Shown here piece after piece: positions 7,527 through 14,782 of a DNA stretch of 64,000 bases (its first letter is position 1; each line of letters starts with the position of its first letter). This stretch comes from Rhodoferax sp. GW822-FHT02A01 (GTDB lineage Bacteria; Pseudomonadota; Gammaproteobacteria; Burkholderiales; Burkholderiaceae_C). The stretch spans positions 3,906,001 through 3,970,000 of the forward strand of contig NZ_CP152376.1 in the NCBI RefSeq assembly GCF_038784515.1. Reading direction: 5' to 3'. The notes under the pieces are model-generated. The model was not told the origin of the DNA, ran no database searches, and saw only the letters and a program-made list of their open reading frames with translations. Position numbers and translations under genes: made by a program.

Positions 7527-7913
7527 CTAAGCGGTGATCTGAATCAAGCGGACTGCCAGAGCGCCGCCCTCGGCGCTCTTGTGGGTGAGGTTCGTGTCGC
7601 CATCTGAGGTGAAGCACCAGGCAAACGAAGCGTCGTAGTCTTCGTCGATCCAATACCAGTCGTCTTCGAGTTCCAGATTGCTGGCAAGAAGTGCTGCCTC
7701 GACCTTGCTGGGAAGCTTGCCGCCGCGCTCTGCGGCATAGGCCTTAGCACCAGAGTGGTCCAGGTCTTCGCCACGACCGGGCAGTCGGATGACAGCGACA
7801 TTGGTGCCGTCCTTCTGGGTGACGATCCCGGCGTATTCGCCGCCTTCAAACTCGGCGCGAAGTGCTGGGAGGTCTGCAAACTGGATGGACTTGATTAGGG
7901 TTTCAGTGGTCAT
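7527..7913 (-). CDS. DUF1566-like (C-type-lectin fold) protein 2
   Basis: 128 aa. Same C-terminal signature as the downstream paralogue: DWYWIDEDYDASFAWCFTSD and KSAEGGALAVR. The two proteins differ strongly between these blocks, also at third codon positions, which points to ordinary divergence rather than adenine-directed mutagenesis. It is probably displayed on the phage or acts as a ligand-binding protein; the function is not known. Confidence 0.65.
   Translation of the reverse strand: MTTETLIKSIQFADLPALRAEFEGGEYAGIVTQKDGTNVAVIRLPGRGEDLDHSGAKAYAAERGGKLPSKVEAALLASNLELEDDWYWIDEDYDASFAWCFTSDGDTNLTHKSAEGGALAVRLIQITA
7548..7581. repeat. 34-bp direct repeat, copy 2
   Basis: Second copy of the repeat at 7057-7090, in the same position within the upstream DUF1566-like gene and in the same orientation. 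Identity across synonymous positions in an otherwise diverged pair suggests recent gene conversion or selection on the DNA. Confidence 0.85.
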
Positions 7914-8021
7914 TTGGTGCTTTCAGAGTTAACTTATGGGTTAAGGGGTGGGCCGACTTACTGTGGAAACCAAACGAGGGAGGCGCATTCAGTAGGCAGG
8001 GAGCTGTCGGCCCGAAACTGG

Positions 8022-8447
8022 TTAGGCCGCGAGCTGGTCGACCAAGTGCTTGGGAGCGAAGTGCGCCCGCGCCACTGTTGCCGACTGGCGGCTGGTGAGG
8101 GTGCGCACACCGCCTTTTCCGGGCGGATTGCTGCTCAGAAACTTCAGCGCCAGCGCGCGCACCGGATGCATGACGATTACCGGGCGACTCTGCAGCACCT
8201 GGTCATCGGACTTCGGCCATGTGGCCTTGATGGGCTGCTTGGGTTTGCGCACACGTACCTTGACGGGCTTGGCGACACCCTGCACGGGGTGCTTGCGCAT
8301 GCGCATTTTCTTGGACACAAGGGACAGGTGTTGCAATGGAACGCCGTGGGCAATGGCCTTGGCATAGCGGTTGGACTCGGCGCGACGGATGACGTATTGG
8401 TCGCGGGTTTCGCCTTCCAGGCGCTGGGGTGTGTGAAGGTTGTTCAT
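8022..8447 (-). CDS. Basic hypothetical phage protein
   Basis: 141 aa, strongly basic, with Lys/Arg/Pro/Val-rich middle (KPVKVRVRKPKQPIKATW). The N-terminal part TRDQYVIRRAESNRYAKAI is helical. It lies between the KTSC gene and the DUF1566-like genes in the early leftward operon. The charge suggests nucleic-acid binding; no family recognised. Confidence 0.55.
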   Translation of the reverse strand: MNNLHTPQRLEGETRDQYVIRRAESNRYAKAIAHGVPLQHLSLVSKKMRMRKHPVQGVAKPVKVRVRKPKQPIKATWPKSDDQVLQSRPVIVMHPVRALALKFLSSNPPGKGGVRTLTSRQSATVARAHFAPKHLVDQLAA

Positions 8448-8474
8448 GGTGAGTCTCGTGGGGTTGGTGGTGGG

Positions 8475-8831
8475 TTAGGCCGCAACAGCCGTCTGGGCGA
8501 GGCCGCCAGCTGCCGCCGCAACCGCGCTCTGAGGGCCGTCTTCAGCTGCCGCGACCGGATCGGGATAGAACTTCTCGTAGGGCAGGTCCTGGATGTGGGC
8601 GCCGAAGTACTTGCCGATGGACTCAGCCTGCACCAGGGCCTGGTGCGTTTCTTTCGACACGTTCGGGTAGTGATAGATTGCGCCGGCGCCGCGCGGGAAC
8701 GTGACGGCCAGCGTCTGGGTGGCTTCGTCGTAGCCGATGGCGGCGACCTTGTTGCTGGTGACGGGCACCAGGGCAATCGGTGGGCGTGGACGGTCGCTGT
8801 AGGCTTGAGGTGCTTTGAATTCGCGGGGCAT
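8475..8831 (-). CDS. KTSC domain protein
   Basis: 118 aa. The stretch from VTSNKVAAIGYDE through FPRGAGAIYHYPNVSKE to ESIGKYFGAHI matches the KTSC domain, a short beta-rich module found in phages and bacteria near nucleic-acid enzymes. The tail is Ala-rich and probably disordered. It neighbours the ERF/YqaJ recombination genes. The biochemical role of KTSC is not established. Confidence 0.75.
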   Translation of the reverse strand: MPREFKAPQAYSDRPRPPIALVPVTSNKVAAIGYDEATQTLAVTFPRGAGAIYHYPNVSKETHQALVQAESIGKYFGAHIQDLPYEKFYPDPVAAAEDGPQSAVAAAAGGLAQTAVAA

Positions 8832-8854
8832 GGTTTTCTCCTGTTGGTGGCGGG

Positions 8855-9031
8855 TTAGTGAGTCATCGGGCGGTTTTCTTTGAGGGCCAAGGTCACGCCC
8901 TCGTCATGGAAGTCGCGCTCGGTTGGAAATCCGAATGAGCAACTGTTCTCGGCCAGCGCGTGGATGCACTTGCGCAGCAACTTGCGGTCATTGCAACGCC
9001 CAGCGCGGACTCGGATGTGGTAGTTCTGCAA
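8855..9031 (-). CDS. Small hypothetical protein, TTG start
   Basis: 58 aa. A frame that reads LQNYHIRVRAGRCNDRKLL and ends KENRPMTH overlaps the last 44 nt of the coiled-coil gene in another frame. Only non-ATG starts are available; the TTG at 9031 is the best. The sequence looks like a real protein (regular helix, balanced charge) and fills the gap before the KTSC gene. Confidence 0.5.
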   Translation of the reverse strand: MQNYHIRVRAGRCNDRKLLRKCIHALAENSCSFGFPTERDFHDEGVTLALKENRPMTH

Positions 9032-9548
9032 ACACGGCAGCGCTCACGTCCAGCTTTTCGACCATGGCAATGCCAGTGGCGATGCGCTCTGCGGTGATAC
9101 CTTCGCAGCGCGTGAGGCATGCGCGGATCAGGGCGATCTTGTCGCGCAAGCCCTGCACACGGGCAGCTTCGATGCGCTCGCGCTCGGCCTTTTCATCGGC
9201 ACGGCGCTTTTCATCGGCCTTGATCTGCAAATCGATGTGGGTTTCCAGCGCCACGATTTCCTTGGTGATGCGCTCGGCTTCGCTGTCGATCTTCTTGCCA
9301 AACTCCAGTGCAGGCGCCTTGAATTCCTTGCGCTTCTTCTCAAGGCTGGTGCGCAGGGTTACCAACTCCAGGCGAGCGGCACGGGCTTCCTTGTCGCCCT
9401 TGGTGGTGGTCAGATCAAACACCACGCCCGCATGCTTTTTGCGCAGCGCTGCCAGATCGGCTTCGGTCTTGCTGTATTGCACCAGGACCGTCGAACCGCT
9501 GATTTCTGCGCGGTCCAGTACTTCAACTTCTTCAACTACTTCTGACAT
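8988..9548 (-). CDS. Coiled-coil protein of the ERF/YqaJ cassette
   Basis: 186 aa. Residues 45-130 are a long charged coiled coil (RTSLEKKRKEFKAPALEF, DEKRRADEKAERERIEAAR). Proteins of this sort often accompany phage exonuclease and annealing proteins and are annotated as DUF1351-like; that match is tentative. It lies directly downstream of the YqaJ gene. It could organise the recombination complex; this is inference from position. Confidence 0.6.
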   Translation of the reverse strand: MSEVVEEVEVLDRAEISGSTVLVQYSKTEADLAALRKKHAGVVFDLTTTKGDKEARAARLELVTLRTSLEKKRKEFKAPALEFGKKIDSEAERITKEIVALETHIDLQIKADEKRRADEKAERERIEAARVQGLRDKIALIRACLTRCEGITAERIATGIAMVEKLDVSAAVFAELPHPSPRWALQ

Positions 9549-9557
9549 GGTGACTCC

Positions 9558-10388
9558 TTAAAAGACGAGTTCTTCCACGGCGATGGCCGGGACTTCGGGG
9601 ACTTGGATGGGGGAGGCTGGCGGGGGCGTGCTGGCAGCGCTTGCGGCAACTGCGGCACCAATCCGGTGAGTGCGGTCAAACTCTTCTAGCACCTGGACGT
9701 AATAGATTCGAGCGGCGGCGATCTTGACGGCCATGGCGGCTTCCTTTTCCATATCGCGCTCGACCACCCATGAGGTGATACGGTGGTGCTCTGGAATATG
9801 GTCAACGAAATGCATTGCCGGAGGCTCGTATCCGATCAGGTCATCAGGTGTGTTGACCAAGGCGTAATCCACTGACCATCGTTGGGCATCCCAGAGCTGC
9901 ATGTAGCCGCGCATCTGCCATTCGTAGATAGAGTCTTTGCAATCAGCCACGACAATAGGAAAGGTGCCGATTGACCATGAGGTCTTGAGGTCATGGCCCA
10001 ACCTGATGGGTGCGTTATACAAATCGCACTCGCCAGTAATGAGCCCGTTCTGCCGCCGCTCGGTGTTCTTGACGAGGGACAGGCCGCGCACACGGTTGAG
10101 CAAAGCAATCGACTCGCCTTCGCAACGGATGCCCTTTTCCATCGGCTTGCTGGAAACCTCAAAATCGACACCGAATATTTCTTGTGCTACCAGCTCGCGG
10201 ATGTAGGTCTTTGCGCCCTCGGAAAGGGTCTTCGACTTGGCATCAGCAAGGATGGCTTTCTCTTCATCAGTGCGCTTTTTCTTGGCCTGAATTTCGGCAA
10301 TTTCATCAGTCACCAGACTGGGGTCAATGCTCACGGGCTCAGTCATGAGCTTGCCAATGGAAGAGCAGCGGAACAGGATTTCACGCAC
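9558..10388 (-). CDS. YqaJ-type phage exonuclease
   Basis: 276 aa from GTG at 10,388, preceded by GGAGG with 5-nt spacing and overlapping the ERF stop. PD-(D/E)xK nuclease features are visible: GIRCEGESIAL, then GECDLYN and DLKTSWS with the catalytic Asp and Lys, followed by YEWQMRGYMQLW. It would chew 5' ends to give single strands for the adjacent ERF protein during phage recombination and circularisation. Confidence 0.85.
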   Translation of the reverse strand: MREILFRCSSIGKLMTEPVSIDPSLVTDEIAEIQAKKKRTDEEKAILADAKSKTLSEGAKTYIRELVAQEIFGVDFEVSSKPMEKGIRCEGESIALLNRVRGLSLVKNTERRQNGLITGECDLYNAPIRLGHDLKTSWSIGTFPIVVADCKDSIYEWQMRGYMQLWDAQRWSVDYALVNTPDDLIGYEPPAMHFVDHIPEHHRITSWVVERDMEKEAAMAVKIAAARIYYVQVLEEFDRTHRIGAAVAASAASTPPPASPIQVPEVPAIAVEELVF

Positions 10389-11184
10389 GGGCGCCTCCAG
10401 CATCTGCAGCCTGAGCTGCTTTGCGCATGCCAGAGAAGTCCTGCTGCAGGCGGCTACGCTGTTTGGCATCCAGCTTTCCCCACCATGCGGTCAAAGCCTT
10501 CAATCCTTGCATGGCAGCATTGCGCCCATCCTGGCGCGCCACTGCATCGGGGTCTTCAGCATCGCTACCGGTTTGGCCGTTCTCGTCGTCTTCATCCCCA
10601 GTGGCTGTACCGGTGATTGCCAGTAGTGATTGGCGCTTGAGGTAGCTTGCCGTGACTTGCATGTTTTGCGTTGGTGAGTTCACCGACAGATCGCCCGGTG
10701 GCCCTTCAAGCTCCAGTGTTTCGGCGTGGCCTGCTTTATGTTCCAGGTAGCAAGTCACGTAGACCCATGGAACATCGTTTTCAACGCCTTCGATCATGCG
10801 GCGCTTGTAGCCAAACTTCTGGTCATGACGGAAGCTGAAGCCATGCTTGGAAAGCGCAGGCGAAATGCGCGAGCAAAGCTCTGAATATTCGGCTTGATGG
10901 AATGACCCGCCGCGACCACGATCCACATATTTGGTTTTCGGGATCACGATGTTCTCGCCACGGAACGCCGCAAATGCGTCTCGGAATGACTTCTCAGCCT
11001 CACGCTTTTCCCAGCGCTCCTGCAGGTCCATCATCTTCTCGACCTGTTCCAGCGATGTGCCCATGGATAGGGCCTGCATCATGATTGCGGCAGGACTGCC
11101 CTGCTGGGCAACCAGCGCGCCCGCTTGTGATGGCTGCTTTTCAGGTCCAGCTACCTGCTCAAGCAGTTCGAGCTCTTGTGTCAT
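10381..11184 (-). CDS. ERF-family single-strand annealing protein
   Basis: 267 aa from MTQELELLEQVAG. Residues 60-190 carry the ERF pattern: FRDAFAAFRGENIVIPKTK, HQAEYSELCSRISPALSKHG, then NSPTQNMQVTASYLKRQSL. The C-terminal part is acidic and then helical. It anneals complementary strands produced by the neighbouring YqaJ exonuclease. Together they form a Red-like recombination pair. Confidence 0.85.
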   Translation of the reverse strand: MTQELELLEQVAGPEKQPSQAGALVAQQGSPAAIMMQALSMGTSLEQVEKMMDLQERWEKREAEKSFRDAFAAFRGENIVIPKTKYVDRGRGGSFHQAEYSELCSRISPALSKHGFSFRHDQKFGYKRRMIEGVENDVPWVYVTCYLEHKAGHAETLELEGPPGDLSVNSPTQNMQVTASYLKRQSLLAITGTATGDEDDENGQTGSDAEDPDAVARQDGRNAAMQGLKALTAWWGKLDAKQRSRLQQDFSGMRKAAQAADAGGARA

Positions 11185-11204
11185 ATCTTCTTTCAGGTGG
11201 TGGG

Positions 11205-11546
11205 TTAAAGGTTCGAGGCGACTTGTTTGATGACGCGTGGAATGCAGACAAGCTGGCCCTGGGTGTTCCAGGTGAAGCCGCCTCCCATGGACTCGCGGCA
11301 CAGCTTTGCTGCGGCAAGATCGCGCTTCAATTCGCGCTTTTGCTGCTGCGCTTCGCTGGTAGAGCGCTGCTCGTCGTGGCGGTCCAGCATGTAGCCCAGC
11401 GAACCCAGCAGGAAGACGGCCAGAAGGACGTTGACAGCAATCCAAGACTTGCGCATGGGCTTGTCGATCTCGGGCAGTTCGCAGGCTTGGCGCACCGGGC
11501 AGCCGTGGCCTTGGGTGCATTGGCCGTAGTCGTTGCAGCAGTTCAC
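11205..11546 (-). CDS. Single-pass membrane protein with cysteine-rich N-terminus
   Basis: 113 aa. The N-terminus has a cysteine cluster (CCNDYGQCTQGHGC), and residues 34-53 (SWIAVNVLLAVFLLGSLGYM) form one membrane helix, followed by a charged coiled coil. ATGA overlap with the upstream gene. The layout predicts a membrane-anchored protein with a cytoplasmic metal-binding head or the reverse. Function unknown. Confidence 0.6.
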   Translation of the reverse strand: MNCCNDYGQCTQGHGCPVRQACELPEIDKPMRKSWIAVNVLLAVFLLGSLGYMLDRHDEQRSTSEAQQQKRELKRDLAAAKLCRESMGGGFTWNTQGQLVCIPRVIKQVASNL

Positions 11547-11995
11547 AGCGTGCCTCCAGCCTTGGCGATGGCATCAACAGCGGCGCGCAGGTACGGATCG
11601 CCTTCAACCATCTTGTCCAATGGGTCGCATTCGCCGCCCAGGAACAGAATGCGATCGCGCCCGGTCTCCAGCAGGTTCACGTACGCACGGCGCAGGTCTT
11701 TCAGCGCGGTCAGCAGCCCATCAATAACTTCGTCTCGCTCGTCGTAGACATGCACCTCATGGGCGGGCACATACTGGCGATGGATGCGCACCTCCGGGTA
11801 ACCATCGCGCTCTGGTATGACGATTGGCTCATCCAGGGCAATTTCTACCTTGAGCGCGCCGTCTTCGATGCAGAGCATGCGCACCTTGCCCACGACGCGC
11901 TGGCCTTTGTAGTCATCCTGGTGGCGGACCTTTTGACCAATGCAGAGGCTGTCCGGCGCAGTCGCTTTGATTTGAGGATTCTGGGTTGTGCTCAC
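11543..11995 (-). CDS. Hypothetical phage protein (150 aa)
   Basis: 150 aa. The first half is beta-rich (GQKVRHQDDYKGQRVVGKVR, then VEIALDEPIVIPERD) and looks like a small barrel. The second half is helical (GLLTALKDLRRAYVNLLETG). It overlaps the genes on both sides by ATGA or a few nucleotides. No known domain recognised. Confidence 0.6.
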   Translation of the reverse strand: MSTTQNPQIKATAPDSLCIGQKVRHQDDYKGQRVVGKVRMLCIEDGALKVEIALDEPIVIPERDGYPEVRIHRQYVPAHEVHVYDERDEVIDGLLTALKDLRRAYVNLLETGRDRILFLGGECDPLDKMVEGDPYLRAAVDAIAKAGGTL

Positions 11996-12192
11996 AGCCG
12001 TTCTCCCGTAGCCCGCAGGTAGTCCTGCTGGCGGCCAATGGCATTGCTCATTTCTTGCCGTGCCTTTGGGTCAGGCTCGTAGGTCAGCTCGCGCAGCCAG
12101 TCGAAGTCGCCAACGATCTTGTGCACGATGGAGCCAGCAGGCACTGCAGAAAGCAGGGCGGCGGCCACAGATGGGGGGATGGAGTTGGTCAC
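11992..12192 (-). CDS. Small hypothetical phage protein, GTG start
   Basis: 66 aa from GTG at 12,192, which overlaps the upstream stop as GTGA and is preceded by AGGGAG. An ATG 6 codons earlier is possible but would lose this ribosome site. The product contains SVAAALLSAVPAGSIVHKIV and a charged C-terminus. Function unknown. Confidence 0.5.
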   Translation of the reverse strand: MTNSIPPSVAAALLSAVPAGSIVHKIVGDFDWLRELTYEPDPKARQEMSNAIGRQQDYLRATGERL

Positions 12193-12476
12193 GATGCAAT
12201 CTCCCTGCACTCAATCGAATCGGAGGAAAGACCGGCCGCGATGGCTACGGCTTCCTGTTGCTGAAAGTCAGCGGCTGGGCGGCGCGGGACGTGGGCCAAC
12301 TTGAAGAGGTCGACGGCAGCCTGCAGCCGAACGCGCAAAGGATTCAGCGGGTCGGGAATGGTGAGGATCGTTTCCTCCACCTCGTTCTGCAGGTCCAGCG
12401 CGATCTGGGGGTTCTCTTGGATGCTGCGGACCAAGCTGCCCGGCGCGCCGTGGGCCACTACGGTGATGTGGTTCAT
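12189..12476 (-). CDS. Small hypothetical phage protein
   Basis: 95 aa from MNHITVVAHGAPGSLV, chosen for ATGA overlap with the upstream gene at 12,473-12,476. Acidic and helical in the middle (NPQIALDLQNEVEETIL). No family recognised. Confidence 0.55.
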   Translation of the reverse strand: MNHITVVAHGAPGSLVRSIQENPQIALDLQNEVEETILTIPDPLNPLRVRLQAAVDLFKLAHVPRRPAADFQQQEAVAIAAGLSSDSIECREIAS

Positions 12477-12871
12477 GCCGTCCTCCGTTCCAGCACAGTC
12501 ATGTGCGCCGGGTTGAAGGGTTGCGGCCAAGTGCCCCAGCGTGTCCAGATGATCTGGTCCCAGCCGTTGCACTCCATGTTGCTGATCAGGGTCTGCTTAG
12601 CGCTCGGGTTGGCTTTGACCTGTTCCAGCGTCTCCACCTTGCTGTCAGGGTGGTAGTACCACTGGGGCTCAGTGCCGCCACTGTTGACGGTGCCTTGGTA
12701 GGTCTTTCCGCCATCAACAATGTCTTCGCGCTCGCACAGCACAAAGGCGTATGCGTTATCCGGCCAAACGACAGCATAGGGGTCCATGCTCTCTACTGGG
12801 ACCTGCCAGTTCTCCCCGACGAATGCACCAGGAGCCCAGAAGGTGGCCCAGCGCTTGGTGACTTTTTCCAT
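12473..12871 (-). CDS. First gene of the leftward early operon, unknown function
   Basis: 132 aa from MEKVTKRWATFWAPG with GGAG 5 nt before the ATG. Aromatic-rich and beta-like (TFWAPGAFVGENW, GGTEPQWYYHPDSK). It is the first gene after pL and after a 375-nt leader with a long inverted repeat. In lambda this place is held by N, but this protein is not basic enough to look like N. Function unknown. Confidence 0.6.
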   Translation of the reverse strand: MEKVTKRWATFWAPGAFVGENWQVPVESMDPYAVVWPDNAYAFVLCEREDIVDGGKTYQGTVNSGGTEPQWYYHPDSKVETLEQVKANPSAKQTLISNMECNGWDQIIWTRWGTWPQPFNPAHMTVLERRTA

Positions 12872-12979
12872 GCTCACTCCAGTGGTTTGACACCGAGAGC
12901 TGCAAAGCCGGAAGACCACCAACAGGGATGACGAGGCGCCTCCCACATGGTGGAGATCGGGCAAAGCCGCTCTCACCAA

Positions 12980-13001
12980 GGAGAGTGAATTGGTGTGGTG
13001 G
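12980..13001. repeat. 22-bp inverted repeat, left arm
   Basis: Perfect reverse complement of 13,118-13,139. It lies in the pL leader, between the promoter and the first early gene. Confidence 0.95.
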
Positions 13002-13117
13002 ACGGGCTGCCTTTGCACCGTGACACGCCACGCTTGCTGCTGTCACAGCTTCGGGTTCGTGCCCATCTGTCGGCGGCATCCGACGCGGCTTGGAACAAGC
13101 CAGCTCAGACCATACGC

Positions 13118-13139
13118 CCACCACACCAATTCACTCTCC
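13118..13139. repeat. 22-bp inverted repeat, right arm
   Basis: Pairs perfectly with 12,980-13,001 over 22 bp with 116 bp in between; no extension of pairing beyond the 22 bp. Confidence 0.95.
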
Positions 13140-13253
13140 ATCGCATCCAAACCACTGCGGAACACAGTTCCTAGAGCGCCCTCCGCACTTGTTCGGGCTT
13201 ACTGGCCTCCCCGCTTGCCAGCTCTTGTCGCGTTTGGGTTGCGATTGGATTTG

Positions 13254-13282
13254 AGTCTACCGGATACGGTATCTTATGTCAA
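13254..13282 (-). promoter_or_regulatory. Leftward early promoter pL
   Basis: On the minus strand the sequence TTGACA (forward 13,277-13,282) is followed after exactly 17 nt by TAGACT (forward 13,254-13,259), a perfect -35 and a fair -10. It points into the recombination operon. Two operators overlap it: one covers the -10 side and one the -35 side, as expected for repression in the lysogen. Confidence 0.85.
13258..13271. promoter_or_regulatory. Operator OL1 (14-bp palindrome)
   Basis: TACCGGATACGGTA, one of four sites with consensus TACCGAATTCGGTA. It overlaps the pL -10 element and is 23 bp centre to centre from the second left operator. The same sites lie between repressor and Cro, so repressor and Cro binding is inferred. 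Confidence 0.85.
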
Positions 13283-13294
13283 CCGAATTCGGTA
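13281..13294. promoter_or_regulatory. Operator OL2 (14-bp palindrome)
   Basis: AACCGAATTCGGTA, a near-perfect copy of the operator consensus that overlaps the -35 hexamer of pL. The central GAATTC core is the same as in the 15,218 site. Confidence 0.85.
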
Positions 13295-13324
13295 TATTGA
13301 AAGTAAAATCTTTCCATCAGACGC

Positions 13325-13348
13325 AAAAAAGCCCTCGCTGGGAGGGCT
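13325..13348 (-). terminator. Intrinsic terminator of the repressor operon
   Basis: On the minus strand AGCCCTC pairs with GAGGGCT over a 5-nt loop and is followed by a run of T. It closes the repressor-led transcript just before pL, separating lysogenic from early genes. Confidence 0.85.
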
Positions 13349-13369
13349 GGTCTTCGGGGTTGAATGCCG

Positions 13370-13786
13370 TTACCGCTTAGGGGTTGGCGGATTGAGTTGC
13401 GGAGCCGGTGCGCCGGGAACGTTGATGATGATAGGGGCTTGCTGGGATTGGGGTGACGCTTTGGGCGAGGCGTTATTCAGCACAAAAGTCATCACCGTAA
13501 TGCCAGCGGCACCAAGCCCAATAGCGGTGCCAACGATCCACTTCACCATTTGAGCCGTCATTTCGTGAAGGTCGGTCTTGGTGGCAAAAGTGTCCAAACG
13601 CGTTTCGATACGCACGAGCCGTTCGCCGATGGTGACGAGCTTTTCGCTCGTATCTTTGGCGAAGTCTTCAAGTTTGGCAACACGTGTTTCCATACCCCCA
13701 TCATACGGCGGCTCACCACCCACTGGCAAATCGGGGCCATCTTTAGGGGCTCCTGGCCATCCTGAATGTCCTTGAATGACGGTCAT
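13370..13786 (-). CDS. Membrane protein with coiled coil, last gene of repressor operon
   Basis: 138 aa. Residues 35-75 form a coiled coil (FAKDTSEKLVTIGERLVRIE). Residues 83-105 (KWIVGTAIGLGAAGITVMTF) form one membrane helix, followed by a proline-rich tail. This is the layout of XhlA/holin-like and superinfection-exclusion proteins. It overlaps the previous gene by ATGA and ends at a terminator, so it belongs to the operon headed by the repressor and may be made in the lysogen. Role inferred only from layout. Confidence 0.6.
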   Translation of the reverse strand: MTVIQGHSGWPGAPKDGPDLPVGGEPPYDGGMETRVAKLEDFAKDTSEKLVTIGERLVRIETRLDTFATKTDLHEMTAQMVKWIVGTAIGLGAAGITVMTFVLNNASPKASPQSQQAPIIINVPGAPAPQLNPPTPKR

Positions 13787-14019
13787 AGCTCGGGCACCTC
13801 ATGGTCATCATGAAGCTCGGTATAGCCGCATTTCGGACACTGGAAAATGTTCGTAATGAAGAGTTGCCCTGTTTGGTTTGCCATGATTTTCCAATCTGGG
13901 TTCAACTGTGCGATCATTCCCGTAGGCTTCTCGTAAATGATTTCTCCCATGCTGAATTTCCCATTGACCTTATCAAGTGGCCCATGGTCATAACGACAAG
14001 TGGGGACTATTTTTATCAT
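13783..14019 (-). CDS. Small hypothetical protein with CPKCG knuckle
   Basis: 78 aa. A single CxxC (QCPKCGYTELH) with a nearby His and an N-terminal C/H pair (TCRYDH) could bind a metal. Coupled to the downstream membrane-protein gene by ATGA. It lies in the repressor operon. No family recognised. Confidence 0.5.
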   Translation of the reverse strand: MIKIVPTCRYDHGPLDKVNGKFSMGEIIYEKPTGMIAQLNPDWKIMANQTGQLFITNIFQCPKCGYTELHDDHEVPEL

Positions 14020-14076
14020 GACTTAATTCCTACCAGCTTCCCACGATCCGCGTGGGCGCGGTTAATTTGTTCTTTT

Positions 14077-14694
14077 CTAGCCTGCCTCTTTAGCGCGACA
14101 GTCTTTAGCGATTTTCCCACCAAGGGCATCATTCAGCGTTTTTCCCGCCATTGTCATTACCCGTCCATTCATGAACTCCACCACGATACGCTCCACGTGA
14201 ATGCATGTTATTGAAGGGCTGTACCAGACGCGACTCCATGATTCTTCGAAGTCTTCTGCTTCAAATTTCAATGGGCCGGTAAATAAAAGGTCGGTAGTCG
14301 AGACCCCGTTTATGTCAGACCTTACCTTATCGCCAACTGCATTAAACGGGGTGGCTTTAATTTGCAGGTATTTAATTGCAGAGGTTTTGTTCGGATTGGA
14401 AATTATGGCATCCACTCTTACGCCGCCCAGTGAATCCATATATCCGATACTGAAGTTTTGCAAAAATACCTTTTTACTTTTAGAGGCAATTCTCGAATTA
14501 ATTAATTTTTGCCTATTGGCAGATTCTTCTTTGTCTTTTTGCTCCGATTCCGTTACACAAGCGTCTACTGCAGATTGATCAACCTCCATAAATTGGGATG
14601 ACCCAAGGGTCATTGCGCAGGCCTCGCGTGACAAGGCAGCATTCCCAATCGAAGGAGCCAATGCCATCAGCACGATATAAATAATCTTATGCAT
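14077..14694 (-). CDS. Secreted/periplasmic protein in repressor operon (possible moron)
   Basis: 205 aa. A signal peptide with cleavage near NAALS (residue 19-21) is visible, then an acidic helix and a beta-rich part (VRVDAIISNPNKTSAIKYLQ) that resembles FxLYD-type periplasmic domains. Four cysteines lie in the mature part. The gene is clearly more AT-rich than the phage backbone, a sign of separate acquisition. Its position after the repressor suggests expression in the lysogen, for example in superinfection exclusion; this is inference. Confidence 0.6.
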   Translation of the reverse strand: MHKIIYIVLMALAPSIGNAALSREACAMTLGSSQFMEVDQSAVDACVTESEQKDKEESANRQKLINSRIASKSKKVFLQNFSIGYMDSLGGVRVDAIISNPNKTSAIKYLQIKATPFNAVGDKVRSDINGVSTTDLLFTGPLKFEAEDFEESWSRVWYSPSITCIHVERIVVEFMNGRVMTMAGKTLNDALGGKIAKDCRAKEAG

Positions 14695-14782
14695 CTCTTT
14701 GATTATGGATTGGGTATGTCAATTTCACCATTTTGGGGGATGGTAGGATTTTCCCAGATTAGGTATGGTTTAGTAAATAAGG

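Larger units (their letters stand above)
12872..13246 (-). promoter_or_regulatory. Long untranslated leader of the pL transcript
   Basis: About 375 nt separate the predicted pL start (about 13,247) from the first gene. No good protein gene was seen. It contains a perfect 22-bp inverted repeat (12,980-13,001 and 13,118-13,139), so the RNA can close a 116-nt domain by a long stem. Such a structure suggests RNA-based control such as antitermination in the manner of HK022 put sites; this is inference. Confidence 0.6.

Noticed and set aside
7048..7913. Active hypermutation between the two DUF1566-like genes.
   Set aside because: Differences between the copies also fall at synonymous third positions and do not follow an adenine pattern.
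12756..13124. Open frame through the pL leader considered as the first early gene.
   Set aside because: It overlaps a well-supported gene with a strong ribosome site and lies in the inverted-repeat leader; composition is not protein-like.
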